Source of the DNA: DATAJX01 sp964601735
Lineage (GTDB): Bacteria; Pseudomonadota; Alphaproteobacteria; UBA2136; UBA6156
NCBI GenBank assembly: GCA_964601735.1
Contig: CAZROO010000004.1
Location: forward strand, 1 to 64,000
Direction: 5' to 3'
Length of the DNA: 64,000 nt
In this document: positions 40,364-49,430 of the stretch, piece after piece
Position numbering within the stretch: the stretch's first letter is position 1
Layout of the letters: each line of letters opens with the position of its first letter
Program-made: the position numbers and the translations under genes
The notes under the pieces: model-generated
Told to the model about the DNA's origin: nothing
Seen by the model: only the letters and a program-made list of their open reading frames with translations
The model's database searches: none

Positions 40364-41587
40364 ATGAAGCGCTTGTTTTTTGCCAGCCTGATTTTTGCCA
40401 TGCCGGTTTGGGCCGATGGCGGCAGCGCGGTTGTTCCTGTGGGCAGCCGGATGTTGGGTGACGATGGACGTGCCGGGGTAAGGATGCGGCGTTTTCTGGT
40501 GGTTCCGCAGATTGATTTTGCACAAGCTTACAACAGCAATATTTACGCGATGCGCGCGCACCGTAAGAGCGATTACGTCAGCACCGCGCGCCCGCAGGTG
40601 ACGGCACAGAGCAACTGGAGCCGGCACGCGCTGAATGTGTTGCTGAAGGGTGAGTTCAACCGCTTTGCGGTGCATGATAAGGAAAACACCGACAACTATA
40701 CTGCCGCTGTTGACGGGCGGCTGGATGTTTTGCGTCAGACCGCACTGGGTGGCGGCTTAAGCTGGGTTCGTGCGCATGAAGACCGGGGGGACCCGAATAG
40801 CCCGGCGACGGCCCTGCACCCGACACAATACGACACCACCACCGGCAAGCTAGGTCTGTGGCGCAACCTGGGAAGGTTCAATGCACGGGTGGACGGGGAG
40901 ATTAAGAATCTCGACTACAAAAACGACCTGACCAGAGGTGGCCTGCTGGTAAACAACAACCTGCGCGACCGTACCGATTACGCGCAGGCTTTGCGGCTGG
41001 GATATCAGGCTTATCCGGGTTATGAAATTTATACCGCGGGCACTTTGGACAACCGGGTTTATGACATCAAAGCGCCGCTCAACCGTAACAGCCGGGGCGA
41101 CAGCGTGGTGGCGGGAGTGAGCCATGATCTTTCCGGCAAGACCAAGGCAGATGCCTTTGCCGGTTACACCCACCGCAACTATGGGGTGGGGCTGCGCGAC
41201 ATTATAACGCCGGTTTACGGGATGGGCCTGACCTGGAATGTGACCGATGCCAGCAGTGTGATTGCGCGCATCAGCCGCAGTATTGAGGAAACGACGCTGG
41301 CCGGCAGCACGGCTTATGTGCTTTCGGATTACGGACTTGATTACCAACACGCCTTTACCCGCCGGTTGCTGGGCACGCTGGGTGCCGAGCTTGCCAGCTA
41401 CCAGTATAAAGGTTTTGGCCCGCAGCGGCGTGACGATTTGGATATTGGGCGCCTGGGATTGAGATATTCGCTGAACCGGTTGTTCAGCTTGGGCGCCGAT
41501 TACACCTTTACCACCCGCGACAGCAATGCGGCGGGCGGGGATTATGTTCAACACGTGGCGATGCTGCGCCTGACGGGAAGGTTCTGA
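40364..41587 (+). CDS. Outer-membrane beta-barrel protein of the exopolysaccharide locus
   Basis: A 407-residue protein with a signal peptide (cut after VWA) and a mature part made of alternating amphipathic strands ending in F (LRLTGRF), as expected for a barrel that is read by the BAM machinery. The strand pattern (YNSNIYAMRAHRKSDYV, LGLWRNLGRFNARVDGEI, YSLNRLFSLGADYTF) fits the putative beta-barrel family common in VpsM-like exopolysaccharide loci. The shorter start is used since the frame upstream overlaps the previous gene. It may help pass polymer through the outer membrane. Confidence 0.82.
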   Translation: MKRLFFASLIFAMPVWADGGSAVVPVGSRMLGDDGRAGVRMRRFLVVPQIDFAQAYNSNIYAMRAHRKSDYVSTARPQVTAQSNWSRHALNVLLKGEFNRFAVHDKENTDNYTAAVDGRLDVLRQTALGGGLSWVRAHEDRGDPNSPATALHPTQYDTTTGKLGLWRNLGRFNARVDGEIKNLDYKNDLTRGGLLVNNNLRDRTDYAQALRLGYQAYPGYEIYTAGTLDNRVYDIKAPLNRNSRGDSVVAGVSHDLSGKTKADAFAGYTHRNYGVGLRDIITPVYGMGLTWNVTDASSVIARISRSIEETTLAGSTAYVLSDYGLDYQHAFTRRLLGTLGAELASYQYKGFGPQRRDDLDIGRLGLRYSLNRLFSLGADYTFTTRDSNAAGGDYVQHVAMLRLTGRF

Positions 41588-41589
41588 CG

Positions 41590-42198
41590 ATGAAGAAGAT
41601 TCTATTTCTCTTTTTTACCATGATGGTTGCCACCGTTTTTGCGCAGGGTGCGCCGGACTTTTCGCAAGGCTTCACCAATCTGGGGAATAATGCCCAGCCT
41701 GCCGTTGTGACGCCGCCCGCTGCCGTCAAGCCTGATACCGGCGCCTACACGCTGGGTGGCGGCGACAAGGTGCGGATGACCGTTTTTGGCGAAGAGGATT
41801 TGACCGGCGAATACGATGTGGACGGCACCGGCACACTGGCGCTGCCGCTGATTGGCAACGTGAACGTGAAAGGCAAAACGCTGCGGCAGGCCGAGGGCCT
41901 AATCACCGCACAGTATGCGCATGGCTACCTGGTGAACCCGCGCGTGAGTCTGGAAGTGTTGAACTTCCGGCCCTTTTTTATTTTGGGTGAGGTAAGCAGG
42001 CCGGGCAGTTACCCGTATGTGAACGATATGACCGTCATTAATGCCGTGGCGCTGGCGGGTGGATACACGCCCCGGGCTTCGACCGGTACGGTTTACCTGC
42101 GTCGTGCCGCCGACCCGCAGCACGGCGAAGTGGAAGTGGATGAGGCCGTCAAGGTGGGGCCGGGTGACGTTATCCGCGTTGACGAGAGGTTCTTTTAA
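41590..42198 (+). CDS. Wza-like polysaccharide export protein
   Basis: A 202-residue secreted protein with a Poly_export domain (YTLGGGDKVRMTVFGEEDLTGEYDVDGTGTLALPLIG) and one SLBB domain (FILGEVSRPGSYPYVNDMTVINAVALAGG). The signal peptide ends FAQ and there is no lipobox cysteine. It is shorter than Wza and lacks its C-terminal helix, like VpsN/EpsY types. It gives a periplasmic or outer-membrane channel piece for polymer export and ends one base before the Wzz/kinase gene. Confidence 0.92.
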   Translation: MKKILFLFFTMMVATVFAQGAPDFSQGFTNLGNNAQPAVVTPPAAVKPDTGAYTLGGGDKVRMTVFGEEDLTGEYDVDGTGTLALPLIGNVNVKGKTLRQAEGLITAQYAHGYLVNPRVSLEVLNFRPFFILGEVSRPGSYPYVNDMTVINAVALAGGYTPRASTGTVYLRRAADPQHGEVEVDEAVKVGPGDVIRVDERFF

Positions 42199-44361
42199 AT
42201 GAGTTTGCTTCGGCTTTTTGTGCGTGAGCAGCTTGAGGGTGTGGAGTGGTTTTTGAACCCGACACTGGCTATGTTGCGGCGTCGCTCGGCATTGATTTTT
42301 GCAGCGACAGGGTTATGCCTTGCCGTTACCGCCGGGTTGCTGTTGTTGACGCCCAGCAAATATACGGCGCAGGCGCTACTGCAAATCAACACGCGCCATG
42401 AGCAGGTCACCAATGTGTCGGAAGTGCTTTCGAGCTTATCGTCGTCGGACCCGGCGGTGCGCACCGAAATGGATGTTTTACGCTCACGCCGGTTGGCCGC
42501 TGCGGTGATACGCAGACTGAACCTGATGCAGACCGACCCTTCCCTTAACCGCGACTCGTTTGGCGTGATGCTGCGGCATGGCCTGGCGTATTTTTTATTC
42601 CCCGGCAGCAATGAAGAAGTGGGCGGTATGCAGGCACGGCTGACGCGCGCTACCGATAATTTTATGGACAATCTTGGCGTGCGGATGCTGCCCCATTCGT
42701 TTTCGATTGTGGTGGACTACACTGCGCGCGACCCGCAACTGGCGGCGCAGGTGGCCAATGCGGTGGCGCTGGAATACCTGAACAGCCAGCTTGAAGACCG
42801 CTTTGAGGCCACCCGCCGCGCCAGCGGCTGGATTGCCGAACGCCTGAAGCAACTGCGCAACGAAGTGTACGATGCCGAGTTGGCGACGCAGAAGTTCCGC
42901 GAGTCGCACAACCTGACGCAGGCCAAAGGGATGACGCTGACCGAGCAGCAGCTTTCGGAACTCAACTCGCAACTGATTTTGGCCCGCACCCAGTTGGCCG
43001 AGGCCGAAGCCAAGCTGAGCCAGGCGCAAAGCGGTGGCGGTATTGAAACGAGTAGTGAAGTTCTGAACTCGCCACTCATCCAAAACCTGCGTGAGCAGGA
43101 AACCGAAGTGCGCCGCAAGATGAGCGACCTGGCCTCGCGCTACGGCGCCAAGCACCCGCGCATGCAGACGGTGAAAAACGAACTGGCCGACGTGCAACGC
43201 AAGATACATGAGGAGACGGTGAAGATTCAAGGCAGCCTAGGTAACGACGTTGCCGTGGCCAAGGCGCGCGTGGCGACGCTGGAAAATCAGCTGGAGGTGT
43301 TGCAGCAGAAGACCAGCCTTTCCACCACCGCCGAAGTGCAGTTGGCCGAGCTGGAGCGTCAGGCGCAAGCCGCGCGCAGCCTGTATGAAAATTTCCTCTC
43401 CCGCAGCAAGGAACTGGCACAGATGGATTTATCGCAGGCCGATGCGCGGATGATTTACCCGGCGGAAGCGCCTCTGTACCCCAGCCAGCCGCAACCGTGG
43501 TTATGGCTGCCGCTCGCCGCCATGTTTGGCCTGACGCTGGGTGTTGCGCTGGCACTCCTGCTGGATGCGCTCGACAGCGGCTTCCGCACCCTTGAGCAAA
43601 TGGAAAATATGACCGGTGCCCCTGCCCTGGCTTTGCTGGCTGAATTGCCGGCGAGCGAAGGTAGCTTGTTCAATTACGCGCAGCGCAAACCGAGTTCGGC
43701 TTTTGCGGAGTCGATTCGTGCGGCCCGCGCCGCGTTGCGGTTTGCCAACCCGGATAAGCCGCCGCAGGTGATTCTGGTGACCAGCAGCGTGCCAGGCGAA
43801 GGCAAAAGCCTGTTCAGCACCAGCCTGGCCCACCTTGCCGCGCTGGGCGGGCAGAAGGTGCTATTGCTGGAAACCGATCTGCGCCGTCCGACCCTGGCGC
43901 AACAATTTGTATTGAAGCCGCGGCATGGATTGGCTGAAGTGCTGGGCGGGGAAGCGGCGCTGAGTGATGCGCTGCATCAACCGCAGGGTACAAAGCTGAC
44001 GGTATTGCCCGCTACCGCCTCAAATCCGTTTGCACCGGAATTATTGGCCAGCGGCAAGATGAAAAAGCTGCTGGGTGAGCTGCGCAAGAAGTTCGATCTT
44101 ATTATTCTGGACAGTCCGCCGGTGACGGCCGTGGCCGACGCCACGCTGCTGGCGGCACTGGCCGACAGCGTGTTGTTTGTGGTGCGTTGGGGCACCACGC
44201 CACGCACGGTAACAATGAAGGCGCTTGCCGCTCTGAAGGCGGCCCGTGCGCCGTTGGCGGGTTGCTTGCTGAGCCGGGTCGATTTTTCCAAACAGAAAAC
44301 TTACGGATACGGCAGTGACGCCTACACCTACAATCAGGCCCAGGCCTATTATACCGACTGA
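42199..44361 (+). CDS. Polysaccharide co-polymerase fused to a BY-type tyrosine kinase
   Basis: A 720-residue protein. An N-terminal Wzz domain (about 10-450) has two membrane helices flanking a long periplasmic coiled coil. A cytoplasmic BY-kinase follows with Walker A at about 530-540 (SSVPGEGKSLFS), Walker A' VLLLETDLRRP and Walker B LIILDSPPV. The C-terminus has a tyrosine cluster (TYGYGSDAYTYNQAQAYY) for autophosphorylation. Such kinases control chain length and export by cycles of phosphorylation. The next gene encodes a phosphatase, and its start overlaps this stop. Confidence 0.94.
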   Translation: MSLLRLFVREQLEGVEWFLNPTLAMLRRRSALIFAATGLCLAVTAGLLLLTPSKYTAQALLQINTRHEQVTNVSEVLSSLSSSDPAVRTEMDVLRSRRLAAAVIRRLNLMQTDPSLNRDSFGVMLRHGLAYFLFPGSNEEVGGMQARLTRATDNFMDNLGVRMLPHSFSIVVDYTARDPQLAAQVANAVALEYLNSQLEDRFEATRRASGWIAERLKQLRNEVYDAELATQKFRESHNLTQAKGMTLTEQQLSELNSQLILARTQLAEAEAKLSQAQSGGGIETSSEVLNSPLIQNLREQETEVRRKMSDLASRYGAKHPRMQTVKNELADVQRKIHEETVKIQGSLGNDVAVAKARVATLENQLEVLQQKTSLSTTAEVQLAELERQAQAARSLYENFLSRSKELAQMDLSQADARMIYPAEAPLYPSQPQPWLWLPLAAMFGLTLGVALALLLDALDSGFRTLEQMENMTGAPALALLAELPASEGSLFNYAQRKPSSAFAESIRAARAALRFANPDKPPQVILVTSSVPGEGKSLFSTSLAHLAALGGQKVLLLETDLRRPTLAQQFVLKPRHGLAEVLGGEAALSDALHQPQGTKLTVLPATASNPFAPELLASGKMKKLLGELRKKFDLIILDSPPVTAVADATLLAALADSVLFVVRWGTTPRTVTMKALAALKAARAPLAGCLLSRVDFSKQKTYGYGSDAYTYNQAQAYYTD

Positions 44362-45137
44362 TGCTCAGCCGCCTACGCCACGCCTTGCTGACCCCCGTCA
44401 TGCCGCGCTGGGAGCGGGGCGAGCTTGCGCCGGGACAGCGCGTTTATGCCATTGGCGATATTCATGGCCGTGCTGATTTATTGGTGCAATTATTGGAAAG
44501 AATCGAGGCCGATGCCAGTAACTTTGCAGGCGATGTGACGCTGGTGGTTATAGGCGACGTGATTGACCACGGGCCTCAATCGGCCGAGGTGGTGGATTTA
44601 TTACAAGGGCAAATACCGACACGCTGGCAAAGCATTTTTTTGCGCGGCAACCACGAGTGGATGATGCAGCGGTTTGTCGTATCGCCGGAGGAATGGGCCC
44701 AGTGGCTGGGTTGGGGCGGCGAGGCCACGCTGGCCAGTTACGGTATAAAAGCCCGGCAGGATAATTATCGTTTACGCCCCTTGGGTGCGATTGCCGCCGA
44801 GCTTGAGCATGCGCTCGAGGTGCGTGGTCATAAACCGTTTTATCAGAATCAGCAGAACTACTGGCGCCACCAGGGATACGCTTTTGTGCATGCGGGTGTG
44901 CGTGGGGGGCTGGAATGGGAAGAGCAACTGGAAAGCGATTTGCTGATGCAGTACCGCGCCGATTTTACCGGCCATCATGATTTGCCGGAGCGGATTGTTT
45001 TTGGCCACACCATTTATGATGAGCCTCTGGTGAGCGGGCATTTTATCGGCATTGATACCGGCGCGCGGAGCAGCGGCGTTTTGACCGCCGCGGTGCTCGA
45101 AGAAAAACGGTTATCCTTTTTTCAGACGCGACCATGA
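44361..45137 (+). CDS. PPP-family metallophosphatase
   Basis: A 258-residue serine/threonine-phosphatase-type metalloenzyme with GDIHGRAD, GDVIDHGPQS and GNHEWMM, then the HAGVRGG and GHTIYDEP motifs, which supply the two-metal site. It is fully soluble. Bacterial members (PrpA/PphA-like) act on Ser, Thr or Tyr phosphate. Its overlap with the BY-kinase gene (ATG in the kinase stop) suggests it removes phosphate from the kinase, although such loci more often use a low-molecular-mass tyrosine phosphatase. Confidence 0.92.
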   Translation: MLSRLRHALLTPVMPRWERGELAPGQRVYAIGDIHGRADLLVQLLERIEADASNFAGDVTLVVIGDVIDHGPQSAEVVDLLQGQIPTRWQSIFLRGNHEWMMQRFVVSPEEWAQWLGWGGEATLASYGIKARQDNYRLRPLGAIAAELEHALEVRGHKPFYQNQQNYWRHQGYAFVHAGVRGGLEWEEQLESDLLMQYRADFTGHHDLPERIVFGHTIYDEPLVSGHFIGIDTGARSSGVLTAAVLEEKRLSFFQTRP

Positions 45138-46534
45138 ATCCTTCGGCTCCTGCCCTTTCTCCACTGAGCGGCATTGCCACTCTGGGTGTTGCGCTAAGGG
45201 TTGCCGATGGGGTTATGGTGGTGGCGCTTTCGTACCTTGCCTACGTGCTGCGTCATGGAGCCTGGCAAATGCCTGCGCCATATGTGGGCATGACTTTGCT
45301 GGGGCTTTTTTTATACGTTGGCAGCGCCGGGTTTGCCGGGCTTTACCAGCCCGCCATTCTGGAACGCGGACTTCTGGGGTTGCCGCGGCTGGCCATGGTA
45401 TTGGGTGTGAGCCTGCTGGGCGTGGTGGCGGTGTTGTTCATGCTCAAGGTGTCTGACCAGTTTTCGCGCCTGTGGATGCTGGGTTGGGGCTTGGGGGTTT
45501 TTGCGGGCCTGTTTGCGTTACGGCTTTGGGCAGCGTGGTTTATAGACCGCCAATTAGACCGGGGCCGCTGGCAACGGCGCGTGGCGTTGCTGGGTGCCGG
45601 GCCTCGTGCCGAGCAACTGGTGCGGCACTTAGGCCGCCGCCATGCCGATGCCCGGCTGTTTGGGCTTTACGACCTACCCGGTGGGAGCGGCAAAACCCGC
45701 AAGCGTTTTTTCAAGGGCGACATTGACCGCCTGGTGGCGGATGGCAAGCGTGGCTGGTTTGACGACCTGATTATTGCCATACCGCTGGACAGCATTGCCG
45801 GCAGCGAGGCGTTGCTGGACAAGCTGCACCAGATTCCGACCAACGTTTTTTATTGCCTGCCCTTGCCGCTGGCCGGCCGCATGAACCGTCAGGCACATCA
45901 GTTGGCGGGCCTGCCGCTGGCGCTGGTGTACCGGCAGCCGCTGCAGCCTCATTTGCTGGCGCTGAAGCGCGGGGTTGATATTGTGCTGGCGGCTTTGGCG
46001 CTGACGGCGGCAAGCCCGTTTATGCTGCTGACCGCGCTGGCGGTTGCCCTTACCAGCCGGGGGCCGGTGCTGTTCAGACAACGGCGCGGTGGCTTTAACG
46101 GCGGCGAGTTTGTGATGCTCAAGTTCCGCAGCATGCGGGCGGGCAGTCACGTCAATCGCCAGGCCAGGCGCAACGACGCGCGGTTGACGCCCGTGGGTCG
46201 GTTTATCCGCCGTACCAGCCTGGACGAACTGCCGCAACTTATCAACGTGCTGAAAGGCGACATGAGCCTGGTGGGACCCCGCCCACATGTGCCGAGCCAT
46301 AACCGGCAGTATGCCAAGTCGATTGCCCGCTATGCCGGGCGCCACAAAATACGCCCCGGCATGACCGGTTGGGCGCAGGTGCAAGGCTGGCGCGGCGAAA
46401 CCGAGACGCTCGACAAGATGCGGAAACGCGTTGAGCTGGACAGTTGGTACATTGAAAACTGGAGTTTTGGACTGGACGTAAAGATTCTGCTGCTGACGCC
46501 GCTGGTGGTACTGTTCCAGCGCAATGCACATTAA
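45134..46534 (+). CDS. Polyprenyl-phosphate sugar-phosphate transferase
   Basis: A 466-residue PssY/WcaJ-type protein. Four N-terminal membrane helices are followed by a nucleotide-binding-like region, another hydrophobic helix and the catalytic bacterial sugar transferase domain (about 280-460): KRGVDIVLAALAL, VLFRQRRGGFNGGEFVMLKFRSM, RRTSLDELPQLINVLKGDMS, VGPRPH. It starts glycan repeat assembly on undecaprenyl phosphate at the inner membrane. The sugar is probably Glc, Gal or GlcNAc-like; this cannot be told from sequence. It overlaps the phosphatase gene by four bases. Confidence 0.93.
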   Translation: MNPSAPALSPLSGIATLGVALRVADGVMVVALSYLAYVLRHGAWQMPAPYVGMTLLGLFLYVGSAGFAGLYQPAILERGLLGLPRLAMVLGVSLLGVVAVLFMLKVSDQFSRLWMLGWGLGVFAGLFALRLWAAWFIDRQLDRGRWQRRVALLGAGPRAEQLVRHLGRRHADARLFGLYDLPGGSGKTRKRFFKGDIDRLVADGKRGWFDDLIIAIPLDSIAGSEALLDKLHQIPTNVFYCLPLPLAGRMNRQAHQLAGLPLALVYRQPLQPHLLALKRGVDIVLAALALTAASPFMLLTALAVALTSRGPVLFRQRRGGFNGGEFVMLKFRSMRAGSHVNRQARRNDARLTPVGRFIRRTSLDELPQLINVLKGDMSLVGPRPHVPSHNRQYAKSIARYAGRHKIRPGMTGWAQVQGWRGETETLDKMRKRVELDSWYIENWSFGLDVKILLLTPLVVLFQRNAH

Positions 46535-46584
46535 ACCTTGAGACGAGTGACAAGCCTTTGGTAAAATGCTAAGCCGACTCCGCC

Positions 46585-46672
46585 GGAGAGGTGGCAGAGT
46601 GGTCGAATGCGGCGGTCTCGAAAACCGTTGAGGTGAAAGCCTTCGGAGGTTCGAATCCTCTCCTCTCCGCCA
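46585..46672 (+). tRNA. tRNA-Ser (anticodon CGA)
   Basis: An 88-nt type II tRNA with long variable arm, acceptor GGAGAGG / CCTCTCC, discriminator G, encoded CCA and anticodon loop CTCGAAA. Confidence 0.97.
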
Positions 46673-46684
46673 TTTCAATTATTC

Positions 46685-46716
46685 AGCCGCATCAGATATC
46701 GTCTGATGCGGCTTTA
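46685..46716 (+). terminator. Intrinsic terminator of tRNA-Ser
   Basis: A perfect 12-bp stem AGCCGCATCAGA / TCTGATGCGGCT with five-base loop, then TTT. Confidence 0.75.
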
Positions 46717-46786
46717 AAATTTCCAATAACGCCAAACCACAGCAAAACCTTGATAGCGATTTTCCCCCGGTTCATGGCGAGGGCTT

Positions 46787-47597
46787 TTACTTGTTTAATT
46801 TTGAACAGGCGTCACGCACGTCCTCAAACGCTACCTGCATGGCCGCCAGCATCTCCTCCTTACGGGCACCTGCAGGCACGGTTTCGGCCTGGGCGGCAAG
46901 GTCGGATAGGCTGAAGGCACCCAGGCTGGCGGCGGAGCCTTTAAGCCGGTGTGAGGTTTTGACCCAGGTTTCACTGCCAAAGTCGGTTTCGTTCAAGGTT
47001 TCCAGTCCCTTACTGGTATTGACCAAGAACGTATCAAGCAAAAGAGTACGAGCGGCAGTATCGTTGCCGGTAAGGCTATCGAGAAACCCCACGTCAAGTG
47101 TGCGGTCAACTTCCACTTCCATGCTGGCACTCTCGGCTTCTGGCACCGTGCTTACCACACCACCTTGGTGCCATTTCTGCAAAATCTTCTGTAACTTCTC
47201 AACCGTTACCGGTTTGGTCAGGTAGTCGTTCATGCCTGCTGCAAGGCACGCGTCACGGTGCTCTTTCATGGCATTGGCGGTAAGCGCGATGATGGGCGAT
47301 TTCGTGGCTCATGTTGGCAAGAAATTCAGACTTTGCGTGAGTGGCTGCTTCAGCCTTATCGCGGTATTCCTCAAGCATCTTTTGATGGCTTGAAGCCCGG
47401 CCTAGCACATTAAGCCATTCTATGATGATAAAAGGGCTGACAATTAGAACTGTCATGTCAACCCACGCATCTACTTCACCACCAAAGACAAAGTTGGTGC
47501 CAGACGACAGTAGAAGGAACAGGGTAAGAACGGCCAGGATACGTAGTTGAAACTGTACCGACTGGTGGTTCCACTTGTTAAAGACCTTGAACAACAT
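46787..47597 (-). pseudogene. Hybrid histidine kinase with internal deletion
   Basis: The 5' part (47597 down to about 47302) encodes two membrane helices and the start of a histidine kinase dimerisation domain, AKSEFLANMSHEI. Directly after this H-box the reading frame changes and the sequence continues as PIIALTANAMKEHRDACLAAGM ... YLTKPV, the end of a receiver domain, then an Hpt domain with SHRLKGSAASLGA (phospho-His site). The rest of the H-box, the ATPase domain and most of the receiver are missing. The first frame stops at 47253; a second open frame restarts at 47269. An internal deletion with frameshift fits best. An Hpt-only protein might still be made. Confidence 0.82.
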
Positions 47598-47599
47598 AG

Positions 47600-48529
47600 T
47601 TATTGACCTTTACTAAGCAGGTTCATCACCTGTTGGATTTTGCTGCGGGTAAAAGGTTTGGCTACGAAGCCGCTCACCCCGGCGGCGCGGGCTTTGTCCA
47701 GATTGTCGCGGTAACCATTGGCGGTCAGCATCACCACGCATCCCTGAGGGTCAGCGGCTTTGAGGTGTTGCAGCACGGTCAGCCCATCCACATCGGGCAA
47801 GCCAATATCGAGGAATACCAAGTCGGGAATATGGGCACGGTATTGGGCCACAGCCTCGGCGGCGCTCTGCGCCATCACGATGGTAAATGCAGGGTCGATA
47901 AGCCCGGCCAGCAGCATCGAAGTTGAAGGGTCATCTTCCACAATCAAAATAATTTTGCGCTGGCGGCAGGGGCGCAAAGCCAATTCAGCAGCAGGGATGG
48001 AAAACTTTAACGCTTCTTGCTGTGCCAGCTTGGCAAGCTGTTCTTTTTCGGCACGCTGTATCCGCAATTTTTCCTGCTTGGCATGTACAATGCTCAGCAG
48101 GTCATTCGATTGTGTAGCCAGGTCGTAGCGGGTTATAAGTGTGTCACCTTCGATTTTGCTAAAAGCCTTGATAAGCACCTGCTCTAGTCCTGGTAGTAAC
48201 TGGGCGTCAATCTCGCGCACCAGTACCACAATGTCATTATCGGCCAATAAGTAGACGTGAGCGATACCCTCAATGGAGAGGGCCTTACGGGTTATAACGT
48301 GCACAAAACCTTCCAGCGGGCGGGGCTGCCACGTGTTTGATAAATGCCCTGGAATGGTCAGTATCATGGCTCGCCAACCTGATTCGGCGGGGTGAATTTT
48401 CTCCAACATCGTTGCCAATGCGGCCTCAGCGTTTTCCACCACTACCTGACCCTCGAGACGTGAACCACGGCGGGCGCTGGTGAGCGTCTGGACAGTAGTG
48501 GGCCGGTTAAAGAAGGATTTATCGGTCAT
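47600..48529 (-). CDS. Response regulator with an N-terminal unknown domain
   Basis: A 309-residue protein. The C-terminal receiver domain (about 190-309) has the acidic pocket in LIVEDDPS, the phospho-acceptor Asp in LVFLDIGLPDVDG, VMLTANG and the Lys in VAKPF. The N-terminal about 170 residues (EKIHPAESGWRAMILTIPGHL, VYLLADNDIVVLVREID) do not match a family I recognise; no DNA-binding domain is present. The start at 48529 (MTDKSFFN) is chosen over an upstream ATG. It ends two bases before the broken kinase, likely its former partner. Confidence 0.82.
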   Translation of the reverse strand: MTDKSFFNRPTTVQTLTSARRGSRLEGQVVVENAEAALATMLEKIHPAESGWRAMILTIPGHLSNTWQPRPLEGFVHVITRKALSIEGIAHVYLLADNDIVVLVREIDAQLLPGLEQVLIKAFSKIEGDTLITRYDLATQSNDLLSIVHAKQEKLRIQRAEKEQLAKLAQQEALKFSIPAAELALRPCRQRKIILIVEDDPSTSMLLAGLIDPAFTIVMAQSAAEAVAQYRAHIPDLVFLDIGLPDVDGLTVLQHLKAADPQGCVVMLTANGYRDNLDKARAAGVSGFVAKPFTRSKIQQVMNLLSKGQ

Positions 48530-48568
48530 GGTGGTCAGCATAGTGCTTATGCTCCCAAGCACAACCAT

Positions 48569-48716
48569 AAGTGTGATTTACTTGACAGGTGATGTGATAT
48601 ATTTCAAATACATATATGATTCATATGAATATATTATGAATTATCACAACGTACCGATTATTGCCGGTAGCTTGGTTTAATATCGTGCGTTGGCCTTTGG
48701 TAACATTTATTATTTT
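48569..48716. promoter_or_regulatory. AT-rich intergenic region with nested palindromes
   Basis: This segment is much richer in A+T than its surroundings and includes the palindrome ATTCATATGAAT and several TATA-like stretches. It lies upstream of the response regulator gene (minus strand) and after the DUF4142 gene. Promoter elements are likely but I cannot fix a -35/-10 pair. Confidence 0.4.
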
Positions 48717-49223
48717 TTAGCGGGCCAAATCTTCGGCCATGCGCAGGTGCTTTTGCAGCGTAGGAAGTGTTTTGGCGGCGTAGCTGCTTACCTGGCCGTC
48801 GTTCTGTTTGGCTTCCTTGGCGTACATGCTGATGTCGGCCTTGTGGTCCTTAATCGTATTTTTGGTGAATTCCTTATCGAATTCCTCGCCGCGGAGCGTT
48901 GCCAGTTTGTTGTAAAGCTCCTGCTGGCTCTTGCTGGGCTCAGTAGGAATGTTGACCCCGACGCTGGATGCGGCCACGCCCGCGGCGCGGTAGGCATCGG
49001 AATGGTCTTGCCGCAGCGTGGCGCCGAAGGCCTTAACCCTGGGGTTGCTGCTGTTCTCCTGCGCCAGCTTGCCGATGTTCACCTCGGCAAGGTTGCCCTG
49101 CATGGCATCGGTAATGAACTTTTGCGCGCTGCCCTCGGCATTGGCGCTGGCGGCGGTGAACAGGCCCACGCCCACCAGCGCGGTGGTGAAAGTGGCCATT
49201 TTCAGATCGTTCATGAGTTTCAT
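48717..49223 (-). CDS. DUF4142-family secreted protein
   Basis: A 168-residue protein with GGGGA seven bases before the ATG, a signal peptide ending ANA, and a four-helix ferritin-like DUF4142 domain: QKFITDAMQGNLAEVNIGKLAQENSSNPRVKAFG, LRQDHSDAYRAAG, and KEFTKNTIKDHKADISMY. The family is periplasmic and of unknown activity, common in alphaproteobacteria and often linked with stress. Two in-frame upstream ATG codons are less likely starts. Confidence 0.88.
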   Translation of the reverse strand: MKLMNDLKMATFTTALVGVGLFTAASANAEGSAQKFITDAMQGNLAEVNIGKLAQENSSNPRVKAFGATLRQDHSDAYRAAGVAASSVGVNIPTEPSKSQQELYNKLATLRGEEFDKEFTKNTIKDHKADISMYAKEAKQNDGQVSSYAAKTLPTLQKHLRMAEDLAR

Positions 49224-49323
49224 GCGGTTCTCCCCTTGTGTTGGTTCCAGCATCGATGCAGCGGGGTAAAAAATCTGTGAGGAACCCCCGGCGGTCTCAT
49301 CAAAGTTATGCTAAACAGGCGGC

Positions 49324-49411
<88 letters not shown>

Positions 49412-49430
49412 ACCGAGAAAGAAAAGATAA

